Assembly: GCA_019449655.1 (NCBI GenBank)
Contig: JAHQXD010000001.1
Coordinates: 62,001-126,000 of the forward strand
DNA length: 64,000 nucleotides
Direction: 5' to 3'
Source of the DNA: Ferrigenium straubiae
Lineage (GTDB): Bacteria > Pseudomonadota > Gammaproteobacteria > Burkholderiales > Gallionellaceae
The first letter of the stretch is position 1. Every line of letters begins with the position of its first letter. The notes beneath the pieces were generated by a model. The model saw only the letters and a program-made list of their open reading frames with translations. It was not told where the DNA came from and did no database searches. A program made the translations under genes and the position numbers. This document shows, piece by piece, positions 53,330 through 63,452 of this stretch.

Positions 53330-54508
53330 ATGCCGTTCGGATACCTCGAAACCATGCACACCACCAGGAACTACCACTGGCGCATCGCCGGCTTTTATTT
53401 CTTCTACTACGCCTTCGTGGGGATGTTCGCGCCCTACTGGAGCCTGTATCTCAAATCGATCCACTTCGACGCCATCGAGATCGCCATCCTGATGTCGGTG
53501 CAGCCGGTGATGCGCATGATCGCGCCAAACGTATGGGGCTGGCTGGCCGACCGCTCGGGCAAGCGCAGGGAAGTGGTGGTCGCGGCGGCATCGCTCAGCG
53601 CGGTGTTCTATCTCGGGGTGTTCGCCACCACCAGCTTCTGGGGCATGCTGCTGGTGCTGGGGCTGATGAGCTTCTTCTGGAGCGCGTCGATGCCGCTGGT
53701 GGAGGCGACCACGCTGACCTGGCTCGGCAAGAACACCGCCCATTACGGGCGCATCCGCTCCTGGGGCTCGATCGGCTTCATCGTCTCGGTGGTGGGGCTG
53801 GGCTATGCCTTCGACTACATCGCCATCGCGTGGCTGCTGTGGGCAGGGGTGGTCTGCGAGCTGGGCATCCTGCTCTTCGCGCGCCAGATTCCGCCCACCG
53901 AAGTGCTCGCGCACCACACCGACAGCCAGTCGATCCGCAACATCGTGCTGCAGCCGCGCGTGCTGGCGCTGTTCGGCGCGTGCTTCCTGATGTCCGTCGC
54001 GCACGGGCCGTACTACACCTTCTTCTCGATCTACCTCGTCGAGCACGGCTACGCCAAGAGCGCGGTGGGCGGGCTGTGGGCGCTCGGCGTGATCTGCGAG
54101 ATCGGCGTATTTTTCCTGATGCCCTGGCTGACGCGGCGCTACGGTTTCATGCGCATCCTGCTGTTCAGCCTCGCGGCGGCGGTGTTGCGCTTCATGCTGA
54201 TCGGCTGGGCGGTCGATTTGCTGTTGCTCATCCTCATCGCCCAGGCGCTGCATGCCGCGACCTTCGGCGCCTACCACGCCGCCTCGGTCGGGCTGGTGCA
54301 CGAGTTCTTCCGCGGGCGGCACCAGTCCAAGGGGCAGGCGCTGTTCGGCAGCGTGACCTACGGCGCGGGCGGCATGCTGGGCGGGCTCGCGAGCGGCCCG
54401 ATCTGGCAGCACTACGGCCCTAGCGTGTTGTATTCCTTCAGTGCGGCCATGGCCTTGGGCGGCATGCTGCTGATGTGGTGGAAGCTGCGCAACGTGGCGG
54501 AGAACTAA
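53330..54508 (+). CDS. MFS transporter (HcaT / nucleoside-symporter-like MFS_1 group)
   Basis: 392 residues as drawn. Twelve membrane helices, with '[20 protein letters not shown]' in helix 1 and '[18 protein letters not shown]' in the first cytoplasmic loop, typical of the 3-phenylpropionate/nucleoside-type subgroup. The substrate is unknown. An extended -10-like TGGGATAAT at 53319-53327 would put the transcript start after ATG 53330, which favours ATG 53354 (384 residues) as the real start. Divergent from grpE. Confidence 0.87.
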   Translation: MPFGYLETMHTTRNYHWRIAGFYFFYYAFVGMFAPYWSLYLKSIHFDAIEIAILMSVQPVMRMIAPNVWGWLADRSGKRREVVVAAASLSAVFYLGVFATTSFWGMLLVLGLMSFFWSASMPLVEATTLTWLGKNTAHYGRIRSWGSIGFIVSVVGLGYAFDYIAIAWLLWAGVVCELGILLFARQIPPTEVLAHHTDSQSIRNIVLQPRVLALFGACFLMSVAHGPYYTFFSIYLVEHGYAKSAVGGLWALGVICEIGVFFLMPWLTRRYGFMRILLFSLAAAVLRFMLIGWAVDLLLLILIAQALHAATFGAYHAASVGLVHEFFRGRHQSKGQALFGSVTYGAGGMLGGLASGPIWQHYGPSVLYSFSAAMALGGMLLMWWKLRNVAEN

Positions 54509-54547
54509 GCGGCTGTGGCATAATCACAGGCTCAAACGGGAACAGCA

Positions 54548-55951
54548 ATGAGCAAAACTTTATACGACAAACTATGGGATTCACACGTGGTGCGGCAGGA
54601 AGCCGACGGCACCGCGCTGATTTATATCGACCGCCAACTGGTGCACGAGGTGACCAGTCCGCAGGCATTCGAGGGTTTGAAGCTTGCGCACCGCAAGCCG
54701 TGGCGCACCGCATCCATGCTGGCGGTGCCGGATCACAACGTGCCGACCACCAACCGCGCGGCGGGCATCGCCGACCCGATCTCGCGCCTCCAGGTGGAGA
54801 CGCTGGACGCGAACTGCGCCGAGTTTGGCGTGACCGAATTCGGGATGAACGACATCCGCCAGGGCATCGTGCACGTGATCGGCCCGGAGCAGGGCGCGAC
54901 CCTGCCGGGCATGACGGTGGTGTGCGGTGATTCGCATACCAGCACGCACGGCGCGTTCGCGGCGCTCGCGCATGGCATCGGCACCAGCGAGGTCGAGCAC
55001 GTGATGGCGACGCAGTGCCTGGTCGCGAAGAAATCGAAGGCCATGCTGGTGAAGGTGGAGGGTACGCTGGGCCGTGGTGTGACTGCGAAGGACATCGCGC
55101 TGGCGGTGGTCGGCAAGATCGGCACGGCGGGTGGCACCGGCTATGCGATCGAGTTCGCCGGTGGTGCGATCCGCAATCTTTCGATGGAAGGGCGCATGAC
55201 GCTGTGCAACATGGCGATCGAGGCGGGTGCGCGCGCCGGCATGATCGCGGTGGACGACACGACCATCGATTACATCAAGGGGCGGCCGTTCGCGCCGCAG
55301 GGCGCGGCATGGGACCAGGCGGTGGCCTACTGGCGCACACTGCATTCCGACGCGGGCGCGCAGTTCGACGCGGTGGTGGAGCTGGATGCCGCGAGTATCC
55401 GCCCGCAAGTGACCTGGGGCACCTCGCCGGAGATGGTGGTGGCCATCGACGGGCGCGTGCCCGATCCAGCTTCCGCGCCGAATGAAACGAAGCGCCACGA
55501 CTGGCAGCGTGCACTGGACTACATGGGGCTGAAGGCGAACACGCCGGTCACCGAGATCGCGATCGACAAGATGTTCATCGGCTCCTGCACCAACGGGCGC
55601 ATCGAGGATTTGCGCGCCGCGGCGGCGGTAGCCAGGGGCAAAAAGGTTGCACCGAATGTGAAGCTGGCGATGGTGGTGCCGGGCTCCGGCCTGGTGAAGG
55701 CACAGGCCGAAAAAGAGGGACTGGACAAGATATTCACCGAGGCAGGCTTCGAGTGGCGCGATCCGGGCTGCTCGATGTGTCTGGCGATGAACGACGACCG
55801 GCTGGAGCCGGGCGAGCGCTGTGCCTCGACTTCCAACCGCAACTTCGAGGGGCGCCAGGGGCAGGGCGGGCGCACTCATCTGGTAAGCCCGGAGATGGCC
55901 GCGGCGGCGGCGATTGCCGGTCATTTTGTCGATGTAAGTATTCTTGAGTGA
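54548..55951 (+). CDS. leuC: 3-isopropylmalate dehydratase large subunit
   Basis: 467 residues. Aconitase family with [4Fe-4S] Cys ligands in '[16 protein letters not shown]', '[18 protein letters not shown]' and 'GCSMCLAMN'. 'DHNVPTTNR' is the usual substrate motif. It isomerises 2- to 3-isopropylmalate in leucine synthesis together with LeuD. First gene of the leu group here. Confidence 0.97.
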   Translation: MSKTLYDKLWDSHVVRQEADGTALIYIDRQLVHEVTSPQAFEGLKLAHRKPWRTASMLAVPDHNVPTTNRAAGIADPISRLQVETLDANCAEFGVTEFGMNDIRQGIVHVIGPEQGATLPGMTVVCGDSHTSTHGAFAALAHGIGTSEVEHVMATQCLVAKKSKAMLVKVEGTLGRGVTAKDIALAVVGKIGTAGGTGYAIEFAGGAIRNLSMEGRMTLCNMAIEAGARAGMIAVDDTTIDYIKGRPFAPQGAAWDQAVAYWRTLHSDAGAQFDAVVELDAASIRPQVTWGTSPEMVVAIDGRVPDPASAPNETKRHDWQRALDYMGLKANTPVTEIAIDKMFIGSCTNGRIEDLRAAAAVARGKKVAPNVKLAMVVPGSGLVKAQAEKEGLDKIFTEAGFEWRDPGCSMCLAMNDDRLEPGERCASTSNRNFEGRQGQGGRTHLVSPEMAAAAAIAGHFVDVSILE

Positions 55952-55961
55952 GGAGATGGCG

Positions 55962-56081
55962 ATGAGAGTGGTTGCATTGTTTCTGGCAGCGCTGATGCTG
56001 GTTGGCTGCAATACCATGGAAGGCCTGGGCAAGGATATCCAGAAGGGTGGAGCGAAGCTGGAAAAGGCGGCGAACAAATAA
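55962..56081 (+). CDS. Entericidin A/B-type small lipoprotein
   Basis: 39 residues ([20 protein letters not shown] plus a short amphipathic tail with '[19 protein letters not shown]'). The lipobox is L-V-G-C with Cys16. AGGAG lies 6 nt upstream; ATG 55956 is in frame but too close to it. Entericidins are small membrane lipoproteins of stress or antidote type. The last base of the stop codon is shared with leuD's ATG (TAATG), so it is part of the leu operon; this placement is common in betaproteobacteria. Confidence 0.88.
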   Translation: MRVVALFLAALMLVGCNTMEGLGKDIQKGGAKLEKAANK

Positions 56082-56725
56082 TGCGTAAATTTACCCTGCT
56101 TGATGGACTGGTCGCGCCGCTGGATCGCGCCAACGTCGATACCGACGCGATCATCCCCAAACAATTCCTGAAGTCGATCAAGCGCTCCGGTTTCGGACCG
56201 AATGCGTTCGACGAATGGCGCTACCTGGATCATGGCGAACCTGGCATGGACAACAGCAAGCGCCCGTTGAACCCCGATTTCGTGCTGAACCAGCCGCGCT
56301 ACCAAGGCGCACAAATCCTGCTGGCGCGCGAAAATTTCGGCTGCGGCAGCTCGCGCGAGCACGCGCCCTGGGCGCTGGAAGACTACGGTTTCCATGCCAT
56401 CATCGCGCCGAGTTTCGCCGACATCTTCTTCAACAATTGCTTCAAGAACGGCATGCTGCCGATCAGGCTCGACGCGCAGATCGTGGACGGTCTGTTCAAG
56501 GCGGTGGAAGCGGCGCCTGGCTACAAGTTGAAGATCGACCTGGAACGGCAGAGCATCACGACGCCGGACGGCAAGGTGTACGGTTTCGAGGTGGACGCCC
56601 ACCGCAAGCATTGCCTGCTGAACGGCCTGGACGACATCGGCCTGACCTTGCAGCATGTAGACGAAATCAAGGCGTTCGAGGCGAAGCATCGTGCGGCGCA
56701 GCCGTGGCTTTTTTGTGAAATGTGA
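56081..56725 (+). CDS. leuD: 3-isopropylmalate dehydratase small subunit
   Basis: 214 residues. '[16 protein letters not shown]', '[21 protein letters not shown]' (read in parts: '[15 protein letters not shown]') and '[18 protein letters not shown]' are diagnostic. It swivels onto LeuC to form the active site. Its final codons and TGA lie at the left edge of palindromic element G. Confidence 0.96.
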   Translation: MRKFTLLDGLVAPLDRANVDTDAIIPKQFLKSIKRSGFGPNAFDEWRYLDHGEPGMDNSKRPLNPDFVLNQPRYQGAQILLARENFGCGSSREHAPWALEDYGFHAIIAPSFADIFFNNCFKNGMLPIRLDAQIVDGLFKAVEAAPGYKLKIDLERQSITTPDGKVYGFEVDAHRKHCLLNGLDDIGLTLQHVDEIKAFEAKHRAAQPWLFCEM

Positions 56726-56812
56726 AAAGTGAAATGTGAAACGTAACCCTCCCGGCAGGGGGTGGCGCGTAGCGCCGGGTGGACATCACCTTTCACGTTT
56801 CACCTTTCACGG
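56715..56812. repeat. Palindromic element family G between leuD and leuB
   Basis: GTGAAATGTGAAAAGTGAAA plus TGTGAAACGT at the left, mirrored by CACCTTTCACGTTTCACCTT plus TCACGG at the right; the centre is a GC-rich CCCGGC...GCCGGG segment. The leuD stop codon is inside it. Confidence 0.8.
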
Positions 56813-56829
56813 ATTATTTGAGAGGAAAT

Positions 56830-57897
56830 ATGAAAATTGCAGTGTTGCCCGGTGACGGGATCGGACCGGAGATCGTCGCGCAGGCGGTGAAGGTGCTGGA
56901 GGCGTTGCGTGGCGACGGCCTGAAGATCGAGATGGAATACGCGCACCTCGGCGGTGCGGGCTACGACGCGGCGGGCGATCCGTATCCGCCCGCGACCGAG
57001 AAGCTGGCAAACGAAGCCGACGCGGTGCTGCTCGGCGCGGTGGGCGGCTACCAGTACGACAACCTGCCGCGCCCGCTGCGCCCGGAGCAGGGGCTGCTGC
57101 GCATCCGCAAGGGACTAGGGCTGTTCGCCAATCTGCGCCCCGCTCTGGTATACCCCGAGCTCGCCAATGCATCGACCCTGAAGCCGGAAGTGGTCGCCGG
57201 GCTGGACATCATGATCCTGCGCGAACTCACCGGCGACATCTACTTTGGCCAGCCGCGCGGCATCCGCACGCTGGACAACGGCGAGCAGCAGGGCTTCGAC
57301 ACCATGCTCTACAGCGAGTCGGAAGTCCGCCGTGTGGCGCATGTCGGCTTCCAGATCGCGATGAAGCGAAATAAGAAGATGTGTTCGGTGGACAAGGCCA
57401 ATGTGCTCGACACCAGCATGTTCTGGCGCGAGATCGTCATCGAGGTGGCGAAGGAATACCCCGAGGTCGCGCTGTCGCACATGTACGTGGACAACGCAGC
57501 GATGCAGCTGGTGCGCGCGCCCAAGCAGTTCGACGTGATCCTGACCGGCAACATCTTCGGCGACATCCTCTCCGACGAGGCCTCGATGCTGACCGGCTCG
57601 ATCGGCATGCTGCCGTCCGCCTCGCTGGACGCGAAGAACAAGGGTCTCTATGAGCCATGCCACGGTTCGGCGCCGGACATCGCGGGCAAGGATATCGCCA
57701 ATCCGCTGGCGACCATCCTGTCGGTGGCGATGATGATGCGCTACACTTTTGCGCGCGAAGACATCGCGCAGCGCATCGAAGGCGCGGTGCGCAAGACGCT
57801 GCAGCAGGGGCTGCGCACCGGCGACATCGCCGAGGCCGGCATGCAAAAAATCGGCTGCGCGGCGATGGGCGACGCGGTGGTTGCGGCGTTGTCGTAA
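56830..57897 (+). CDS. leuB: 3-isopropylmalate dehydrogenase
   Basis: 355 residues from ATG 56830 with AGAGGAAA upstream; an earlier in-frame start lies in element G. '[13 protein letters not shown]', the substrate loop '[15 protein letters not shown]' with '[15 protein letters not shown]' and '[19 protein letters not shown]' are diagnostic of LeuB. It oxidatively decarboxylates 3-isopropylmalate with NAD. Confidence 0.97.
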   Translation: MKIAVLPGDGIGPEIVAQAVKVLEALRGDGLKIEMEYAHLGGAGYDAAGDPYPPATEKLANEADAVLLGAVGGYQYDNLPRPLRPEQGLLRIRKGLGLFANLRPALVYPELANASTLKPEVVAGLDIMILRELTGDIYFGQPRGIRTLDNGEQQGFDTMLYSESEVRRVAHVGFQIAMKRNKKMCSVDKANVLDTSMFWREIVIEVAKEYPEVALSHMYVDNAAMQLVRAPKQFDVILTGNIFGDILSDEASMLTGSIGMLPSASLDAKNKGLYEPCHGSAPDIAGKDIANPLATILSVAMMMRYTFAREDIAQRIEGAVRKTLQQGLRTGDIAEAGMQKIGCAAMGDAVVAALS

Positions 57898-57909
57898 CGT
57901 AATTTTTTA

Positions 57910-58039
57910 ACCACGAAGTTCATGAAGAAGAATCCTGGCCTGTCCGCAGGCCGGGATGGATTCATGATTGATGCGTATCGTAAAGCGTGATCCGGATTGA
58001 TGGGGTCGACCATCGTTAATCCTTCGTGCTCTTCGTGGT
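57910..58039. repeat. Palindromic element family A, copy 3, between leuB and asd
   Basis: ACCACGAAGTTCATGAAGAAG at the left and CCTTCGTGCTCTTCGTGGT at the right. The centre (CCTGGCC...GGCCGGG and more) is longer than in copies 1 and 2. Confidence 0.82.
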
Positions 58040-58070
58040 GAAGGTTGTTTCAATTTCTAGAGAGACAAAA

Positions 58071-59093
58071 ATGAGCAAGCAATACGACGTATGCATATTG
58101 GGCGCGACCGGCGCGGTGGGCGAGGCGATGCTGGCCATCCTGGAACAGCGCAAGTTTCCGGTGCGCAATCTCTATCCGCTGGCTTCCAGCCGTTCGGCGG
58201 GTTCCAAGGTGCGCTTCAACGGCAAGGAGCTCGACGTCATCGACGTCGAAGGCTTCGACTTCTCCAAGGCGCAGATCGGCCTGTTCTCGGCGGGCGGCAG
58301 CGTGTCGGAAAAATATGCGCCGCTCGCCGCAGCCGCCGGCTGCGTGGTGATCGATAACACCGCGCACTTCCGCTACGACCGCGATATTCCGCTGGTGGTG
58401 CCGGAAGTGAACCCGCACGCCATTGCGCAATACAAGAACCGCGGCATCATCGCCAACCCGAACTGTTCGACCATCCAGATGCTGGTCGCGCTCAAGCCGA
58501 TCAAGGACGCGGTGGGCATCGCGCGCATCAACGTGGCGACCTACCAGGCGGTCTCCGGCACCGGCAAGGAGGCGATCGAGGAGTTGGCCAGCCAGACCCG
58601 TGCGCTGTTCAACCAGCAGGACGTGGCGGTCGAGGTCTATCCGAAGCGCATCGCCTTCAACGTGCTGCCGCAGATCGACGTGTTCATGGAAAACGGCTAC
58701 ACCAAGGAAGAGATGAAGATGGTGTGGGAGACCCAGAAGATCATGGAGGACGACACCATCATGGTGAACGCGACCGCGGTGCGCGTGCCGGTGTTCTACG
58801 GGCACTCCGAGGCGGTGCACATCGAGACCAAAAAGAAGATCACCGCCGCCGAGGCGCGCGCCCTGCTGGAAAAGGCGCCGGGCGTGATCGTCATGGACAA
58901 GCGCGAACCGGGCGGTTACCCGACCCCGATCGAGGCGGCCGGCAACGACGCGTCCTACGTCGGGCGCATCCGCGAGGATATTTCGTGCCCGCTGGGCTTG
59001 AATCTGTGGGTGGTAAGCGACAATGTGCGCAAGGGAGCGGCGTTGAACAGCGTACAGATTGCGGAGATTTTGATCGCAAAATACCTCAATTAG
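58071..59093 (+). CDS. asd: Aspartate-semialdehyde dehydrogenase
   Basis: 340 residues from ATG 58071; the open frame upstream lies in element A3. 'ILGATGAVGEAML' nucleotide motif, active-site Cys in 'IANPNCSTIQM', 'YQAVSGTGKEAIEEL' and a C-terminal 'VVSDNVRKGAALNSVQIAE'. It converts aspartyl phosphate to aspartate semialdehyde for Lys, Thr, Met and peptidoglycan precursors. Confidence 0.97.
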   Translation: MSKQYDVCILGATGAVGEAMLAILEQRKFPVRNLYPLASSRSAGSKVRFNGKELDVIDVEGFDFSKAQIGLFSAGGSVSEKYAPLAAAAGCVVIDNTAHFRYDRDIPLVVPEVNPHAIAQYKNRGIIANPNCSTIQMLVALKPIKDAVGIARINVATYQAVSGTGKEAIEELASQTRALFNQQDVAVEVYPKRIAFNVLPQIDVFMENGYTKEEMKMVWETQKIMEDDTIMVNATAVRVPVFYGHSEAVHIETKKKITAAEARALLEKAPGVIVMDKREPGGYPTPIEAAGNDASYVGRIREDISCPLGLNLWVVSDNVRKGAALNSVQIAEILIAKYLN

Positions 59094-59119
59094 GACATCA
59101 TGCAAAAAACATTATGAGC

Positions 59120-59148
59120 TTGTGCTTATAACTCCATGATGTTATTTT
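59120..59148 (+). promoter_or_regulatory. Candidate sigma-70 promoter of fimV
   Basis: TTGTGC, 17-nt spacer, TATTTT, about 33 nt upstream of the fimV start codon in a locally AT-rich stretch. Confidence 0.4.
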
Positions 59149-59180
59149 ACTTGTTCAACGAATAACCATAAGGTGATAGC

Positions 59181-61844
59181 GTGCGTAAGTCACTACTGAA
59201 ACTGCTCGGGGTTCTTGCTGGTTTGATGCTGTCCACATATGTTTCCGCCGTCGGCATGGGCGGGATCAGTGTGGCATCCGCTCTGGGGCAGCCGCTGAAG
59301 GCCGAGGTCGAACTGGTAGCGGTCGGCAAGGCCGACAAGGCCAGCCTGGTTGCCCGCCTCGCATCACCCGACGTCTACCGGGGTGCCGGGCTGGAATATC
59401 CTTTCGGCAACAAATTCAAATTTCAGATCGAGAGCCGCGCGAACGGCGAGTCGTATATCAGGGTGAGCAGCGCGCAGCCGATCAACGATCCCTTCGTGAG
59501 CCTGCTGGTCGAATTGACCTGGGCCTCCGGCAAGCTGTTGCGCGAATACACCTTCCTGCTCGACCCGCCGGATTACGTCGCGGAACAGCCCAAGCCTGCG
59601 GAAGTGCAAGCTGTCGCCCCGGCAGTGCAGGCCGCGCCGCTGGAAGCTGCCGCCAAGCCGGTTGAGCAAGCCGCTCCCGCAGTTGCGGTCCCGGCTCCGG
59701 CCCCCGCAGCCCCGGTTGAGAAGGAAACCAGGCCGATGCGCGCTACCGCGCCGATGGACGAAAAGGTTCTTAAGGCCGCGCCGCAGCAGAAACCGGCAGT
59801 CGTCGCGACCGGCGATATTACCGTCAAGCAGGGCGACACGCTGCACAAGGTCGCGGTGCAGAACAAACCGGCCGAAGTCAGTCTGGAGCGCATGCTGGTC
59901 GCGCTGTACCGCGCCAATGCCGACCAATTCGACGGCAAGAACATGAACCGCATCAAGGCCGGCAAGATCCTGCGCTTGCCCGACCAGAACGAACTGATGA
60001 GCGTGGCGCAATCCGATGCAGCCAAGGAAATCCGCGCCCAGACGGCCGACTGGAATGCCTACCGGCAAAAACTGGCCGCTGCCGCTCCGGCCGCCGCCCA
60101 GCCTCAGGAAGCCCAGCAGGTTGCCACCGGCAAGATCGCTAGTTCGGTTGCCGACAAGGCGCCGGTTGCCAAGGAGTCCGCCAAGGAAGTGCTGAAACTG
60201 TCCAAGGGTGAGGCTCCCGGAGACAAGGCTGCCGCCGCTGCGGGAGGCAAGCAAATGACTGCCCAGGAAAAGAAGAATGCCGAGCAGGAAGATGTGATCG
60301 CAAAGGGTAAGGCGCTGAAGGAAGAGCAGGCACGCACCGCCTTGCTGGAAAAGAACCTCAAGGATATGCAACGCCTCGCGCAACTGAAATCCGAGGCCGC
60401 GGCGCTGGCGGCGCAACCTTCGGCTGTGGCTCCCCAGGTTGCCGCTTCCGCAGTCGCCGCCGCATCCGCAGTCCCAACTGCCTCCGCGGTTGCTGCTGCC
60501 AGCGAAGTCAAGCCGGCGCCTGTTGCCAAGCCCAAACCCAAGCCCCAGCCGGTGGTGGTGCCGCAACCCTCGCTGACGGATGAGATTCTGGGCAATCCGC
60601 TTTATCTCGCCGGCGGCGCGGCGATTCTGCTTGGCCTTGGCGGCTTGGGCTTCATATTGAACCGCCGCAGGCAGGCTGCTGCACCAGGCGGGACGAGCAA
60701 AGATGCCGGTGCGATAACCGGCCACCTGACCCCGCCGGCCGCGCCTTCTCCCGAGACTGGCGATTTCACCAGCACCACAGGGGAGCATGCCGCAGCGGCG
60801 GCTGTCACCTCGGAGGAGGTGGACCCGATCAGCGAAGCGGATCTGTTCCTGAATTTCGGCCGCGATGTGCAGGCGGAGGAAATCCTCAAGGAAGCAATGC
60901 AGAACACGCCGAACAATCACCAGATCCATCTCAAGCTGCTGGGCATCTACGCAAACCGCAAAGATGTGAATTCCTTCTCGACCATTGCACGCCAGCTGAA
61001 GGATTCCGGCGATGAAGAGGCCTGGCAACAGGCTGCGGCCATGGGGCGCAAGCTCGAGCCGAACAATCCGATGTACGGCGGTGCCGGAACCATCGAGGAT
61101 GACGGCAGCGCAACCATGCAAACGACGGTGCTTAGCGCCATGCCAGATATCGATCTGGGCGGGACGGCGGCTCCCGAAGTGGATTTCGATCTGGGCGGCA
61201 CGGAGAAGACAGCGACACTGTCCACCGAAGAGAAGGCAGTGGCCCAGGCGGAAGCCATGGATTTCGACATTACTTCCACCAGTCCTTCGCTGGCTGCTGC
61301 ATCCGAGGCGATGGACTTCGATGTGACTTCCACCAGCCCGTCGATGAGCGCACCGACCGAGATGGATTTCGACATCACCTCGACCAGCCCGTCGATGCCT
61401 GCGGCTGGCGCAGAGACGGAAGCCGCACTGCCCAATCTGGACGACCTGGTTTTCGACGTCACCGCCACCCATCCTTCGATGCCTGCGGCGCAGCCGGAGG
61501 CCGAGCCGGCCAAGGCCGCTGCGGCCGACGAAGGCGGCATGGAATTCACGCTGGACTTCCCGATCGAGGCGCCAGCCGAGAAGCCTGCCCCCGCGGCGCA
61601 ACCCGCCGCAACCGATTTTGCCGGCATCAGCCTGAACCTGGAAGACATCGGGACGCTGGGCGAATCGGCTGCAGAAGGCAAGGACGAGCATTGGCATGAG
61701 GTTGCCACCAAACTCGATCTGGCCAAGGCCTATCAGGAAATGGGCGACATGACCGGCGCGCGGGAAATCCTCGAAGAGGTTCTGCGTGAGGGCGATGAGG
61801 GGCAGCGTGAGGCAGCGCAGTCCATGCTCGACCAGATCGGTTGA
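59181..61844 (+). CDS. fimV: FimV/HubP-family polar organiser with LysM domain
   Basis: 887 residues; GTG start with AAGGTGA upstream. Signal peptide, FimV N-terminal beta domain (about 25-135, 'ISVASALGQPLKAEVELV'), periplasmic LysM (about 210-275, 'GDTLHKVAVQN'), coiled-coil and Ala/Pro-rich stretch, one membrane helix near 475-495 ('GGAAILLGLGGLGFIL'), then an acidic cytoplasmic region with four copies of a (M/V)-(D/F)-D-(I/V)-T-(S/A)-T-(S/H)-P-S motif, and a C-terminal TPR-like FimV domain ('KLDLAKAYQEMGDMTGAREI'). It organises type IV pilus function and polar c-di-GMP signalling, linking to the pil genes at the other end of the window only by theme. Confidence 0.93.
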   Translation: MRKSLLKLLGVLAGLMLSTYVSAVGMGGISVASALGQPLKAEVELVAVGKADKASLVARLASPDVYRGAGLEYPFGNKFKFQIESRANGESYIRVSSAQPINDPFVSLLVELTWASGKLLREYTFLLDPPDYVAEQPKPAEVQAVAPAVQAAPLEAAAKPVEQAAPAVAVPAPAPAAPVEKETRPMRATAPMDEKVLKAAPQQKPAVVATGDITVKQGDTLHKVAVQNKPAEVSLERMLVALYRANADQFDGKNMNRIKAGKILRLPDQNELMSVAQSDAAKEIRAQTADWNAYRQKLAAAAPAAAQPQEAQQVATGKIASSVADKAPVAKESAKEVLKLSKGEAPGDKAAAAAGGKQMTAQEKKNAEQEDVIAKGKALKEEQARTALLEKNLKDMQRLAQLKSEAAALAAQPSAVAPQVAASAVAAASAVPTASAVAAASEVKPAPVAKPKPKPQPVVVPQPSLTDEILGNPLYLAGGAAILLGLGGLGFILNRRRQAAAPGGTSKDAGAITGHLTPPAAPSPETGDFTSTTGEHAAAAAVTSEEVDPISEADLFLNFGRDVQAEEILKEAMQNTPNNHQIHLKLLGIYANRKDVNSFSTIARQLKDSGDEEAWQQAAAMGRKLEPNNPMYGGAGTIEDDGSATMQTTVLSAMPDIDLGGTAAPEVDFDLGGTEKTATLSTEEKAVAQAEAMDFDITSTSPSLAAASEAMDFDVTSTSPSMSAPTEMDFDITSTSPSMPAAGAETEAALPNLDDLVFDVTATHPSMPAAQPEAEPAKAAAADEGGMEFTLDFPIEAPAEKPAPAAQPAATDFAGISLNLEDIGTLGESAAEGKDEHWHEVATKLDLAKAYQEMGDMTGAREILEEVLREGDEGQREAAQSMLDQIG

Positions 61845-61860
61845 TCACGGCATCGTGACG

Positions 61861-61890
61861 ACGGCAGCCCGCTACCGGGCTGCCGTTTTC
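61861..61890 (+). terminator. Rho-independent terminator of fimV
   Basis: Eleven-base-pair stem ACGGCAGCCCG - CTAC - CGGGCTGCCGT followed by TTTCTTTT. Confidence 0.93.
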
Positions 61891-61924
61891 TTTTGGGGCA
61901 ACCGTTGAATATGAAAAACATTTC

Positions 61925-62033
61925 ACCACGAAGAAGAACACCGGGTTGCACCGAAAATTCCGGTAACCCTGCGGTACGCGGCCAACAGTGCGCAATCCTA
62001 AGGGAGCATTCGTGATCTCCGTGTCCTTCGTGG
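61925..62033. repeat. Palindromic element family A, copy 4, between fimV and the EcfT-like gene
   Basis: ACCACGAAGAAGAACACC at the left and GTGTCCTTCGTGG at the right; the most diverged of the four copies. Confidence 0.72.
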
Positions 62034-62052
62034 CTCAAGCACTATTTCAGGA

Positions 62053-62667
62053 ATGAGATTCCATCCCGCCGCACAAATCCTGACCTGGTGCCTGCTGGTT
62101 GCCGCCATGCAGGTGCTGGCGTCCGGCACCTTGCTGGTAGCCGCCGGTCTGGTGCTGCTGGGCGCATTCGCCGTTTCCCGGCATAAATTCGTGCAACTGG
62201 TACGCCGCACCCGCTGGATCATGCTGTCGCTGCTGCTGATCTACGCCTGGAGCACGCCGGGCCAGGCGTTGCCGGAATCTCTCGGTGTGTTCGGCCCGAC
62301 CCGCGAAGGGTTGGTTGACGGTACGCTGCAACTGGTCCGCCTGCTGGCCGCTTTGGCCGCGCTGGCGATCCTGCTGGATCGCCTGCACCGCCAGCATTTG
62401 ATAGCAGGGCTCTACACCCTGTTCGCGCCCTTGCGCCTGATCGGGTTGTCGCGCGAACGGCTCGCGGTGCGGCTCGCGTTGACCCTGCATTACGCCGAGG
62501 TCGCGATGCTGCGCAGCAAGGGCGGCTGGCAGGAAACCCTGAACGGTTTGTTCGAGCCGCACGGCGAGGCCGACCGGCACATGGAGCTGCCGCTGCACCG
62601 CTTCGGCATCGGCGATGCGCTGCTGCTGGGCTTCGCGCTGCTGCTGTTGTGGGGGGCGCTGCGATGA
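62053..62667 (+). CDS. EcfT/CbiQ-like membrane protein
   Basis: 204 residues with about five hydrophobic helices. 'SRHKFVQLVRRTRWIMLSLLLIYAW' (seen as 'LVRRTRWIMLSLLLIYAW') and 'LRLIGLSRERLAVRLALTLHY' resemble the coupling region of energy-coupling-factor transmembrane proteins. No ATPase or substrate-binding subunit is adjacent, so transport is unproved. The stop overlaps truA by ATGA. Placement between fimV and truA recurs in betaproteobacteria. Confidence 0.75.
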   Translation: MRFHPAAQILTWCLLVAAMQVLASGTLLVAAGLVLLGAFAVSRHKFVQLVRRTRWIMLSLLLIYAWSTPGQALPESLGVFGPTREGLVDGTLQLVRLLAALAALAILLDRLHRQHLIAGLYTLFAPLRLIGLSRERLAVRLALTLHYAEVAMLRSKGGWQETLNGLFEPHGEADRHMELPLHRFGIGDALLLGFALLLLWGALR

Positions 62668-63452
62668 GGGTTGCTTTAGGTGTCGAATACGATGGTCGCC
62701 CTTATTGCGGCTGGCAGAGCCAAGCGGAGGAGAGCACCGTGCAGGACACGCTGCAGCGCGCGTTGAGCCAGATTGCGGGCGAGCCGATTTCAATCATAGC
62801 AGCGGGGCGTACGGACACCGGTGTGCATGCGCTGGAGCAGGTGGTGCATTTCGATACCCAGGTTGAGCGTCCGCTTCCCGCCTGGGTGCGCGGCACGAAT
62901 GCCGTGCTGCCGGAGAGCGTCGCGGTGCGCTGGGCGCATCCGGTGCCGGATGAGTTTCATGCGCGCTTCTCCGCGCACGGGCGCAGTTATCGCTACCTGC
63001 TGATCAACCGCCCGGTACGCAGCGCCCTCCATGCCGGCAAGGCGGGCTGGTTCCACCTGCCGCTGGATATCGCGGCGATGCAGGCCGCCGCAGAATACCT
63101 GCTGGGCGAGCACGACTTCAGCGCGTTCCGCTCGTCCGAATGCCAGGCCAAATCTCCGGTCAAACATCTGCGCCAGATGGACATCTACCGGCAAGGCGAG
63201 ATGCTGGTCTTCGATCTGAGCGCCGGCGCCTTCCTGCACCACATGGTGCGCAACATCGTTGGCTGTTTGATTTATGTCGGTAAAGGCAAGCATCCGCCAG
63301 ACTGGATGAAGGAAATCCTCGAAGGCCGCAGCCGCACCATGGCCGCACCGACCTTCGCGCCGGATGGCTTATACTTGCGCCGCATACAATATGAGGCGAA
63401 GTGGGGGCTGCCGCAAATGGAAAACGAAACAATGTTGGGAGAGCTGCTGTGA
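62664..63452 (+). CDS. truA: tRNA pseudouridine(38-40) synthase TruA
   Basis: 262 residues from ATG 62664. Catalytic Asp in '[18 protein letters not shown]' and '[11 protein letters not shown]', '[20 protein letters not shown]', '[14 protein letters not shown]' are diagnostic. It modifies U38-40 in the anticodon arm. Overlaps the neighbours on both sides by 4 nt. Confidence 0.97.
   Translation: MRVALGVEYDGRPYCGWQSQAEESTVQDTLQRALSQIAGEPISIIAAGRTDTGVHALEQVVHFDTQVERPLPAWVRGTNAVLPESVAVRWAHPVPDEFHARFSAHGRSYRYLLINRPVRSALHAGKAGWFHLPLDIAAMQAAAEYLLGEHDFSAFRSSECQAKSPVKHLRQMDIYRQGEMLVFDLSAGAFLHHMVRNIVGCLIYVGKGKHPPDWMKEILEGRSRTMAAPTFAPDGLYLRRIQYEAKWGLPQMENETMLGELL

Noticed and set aside
53237-54412. In-frame N-terminal extension of grpE on the minus strand
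   Set aside because: It lies antisense to the MFS gene, has no GrpE similarity, and the promoter and ribosome site are just upstream of ATG 53236.
54581-56689. 702-residue minus-strand frame over leuC, the entericidin gene and leuD
   Set aside because: It opposes three certain genes and contains no recognisable domain.
59364-61697. 777-residue minus-strand frame over fimV
   Set aside because: Shadow of a GC-biased gene; no start context or family.
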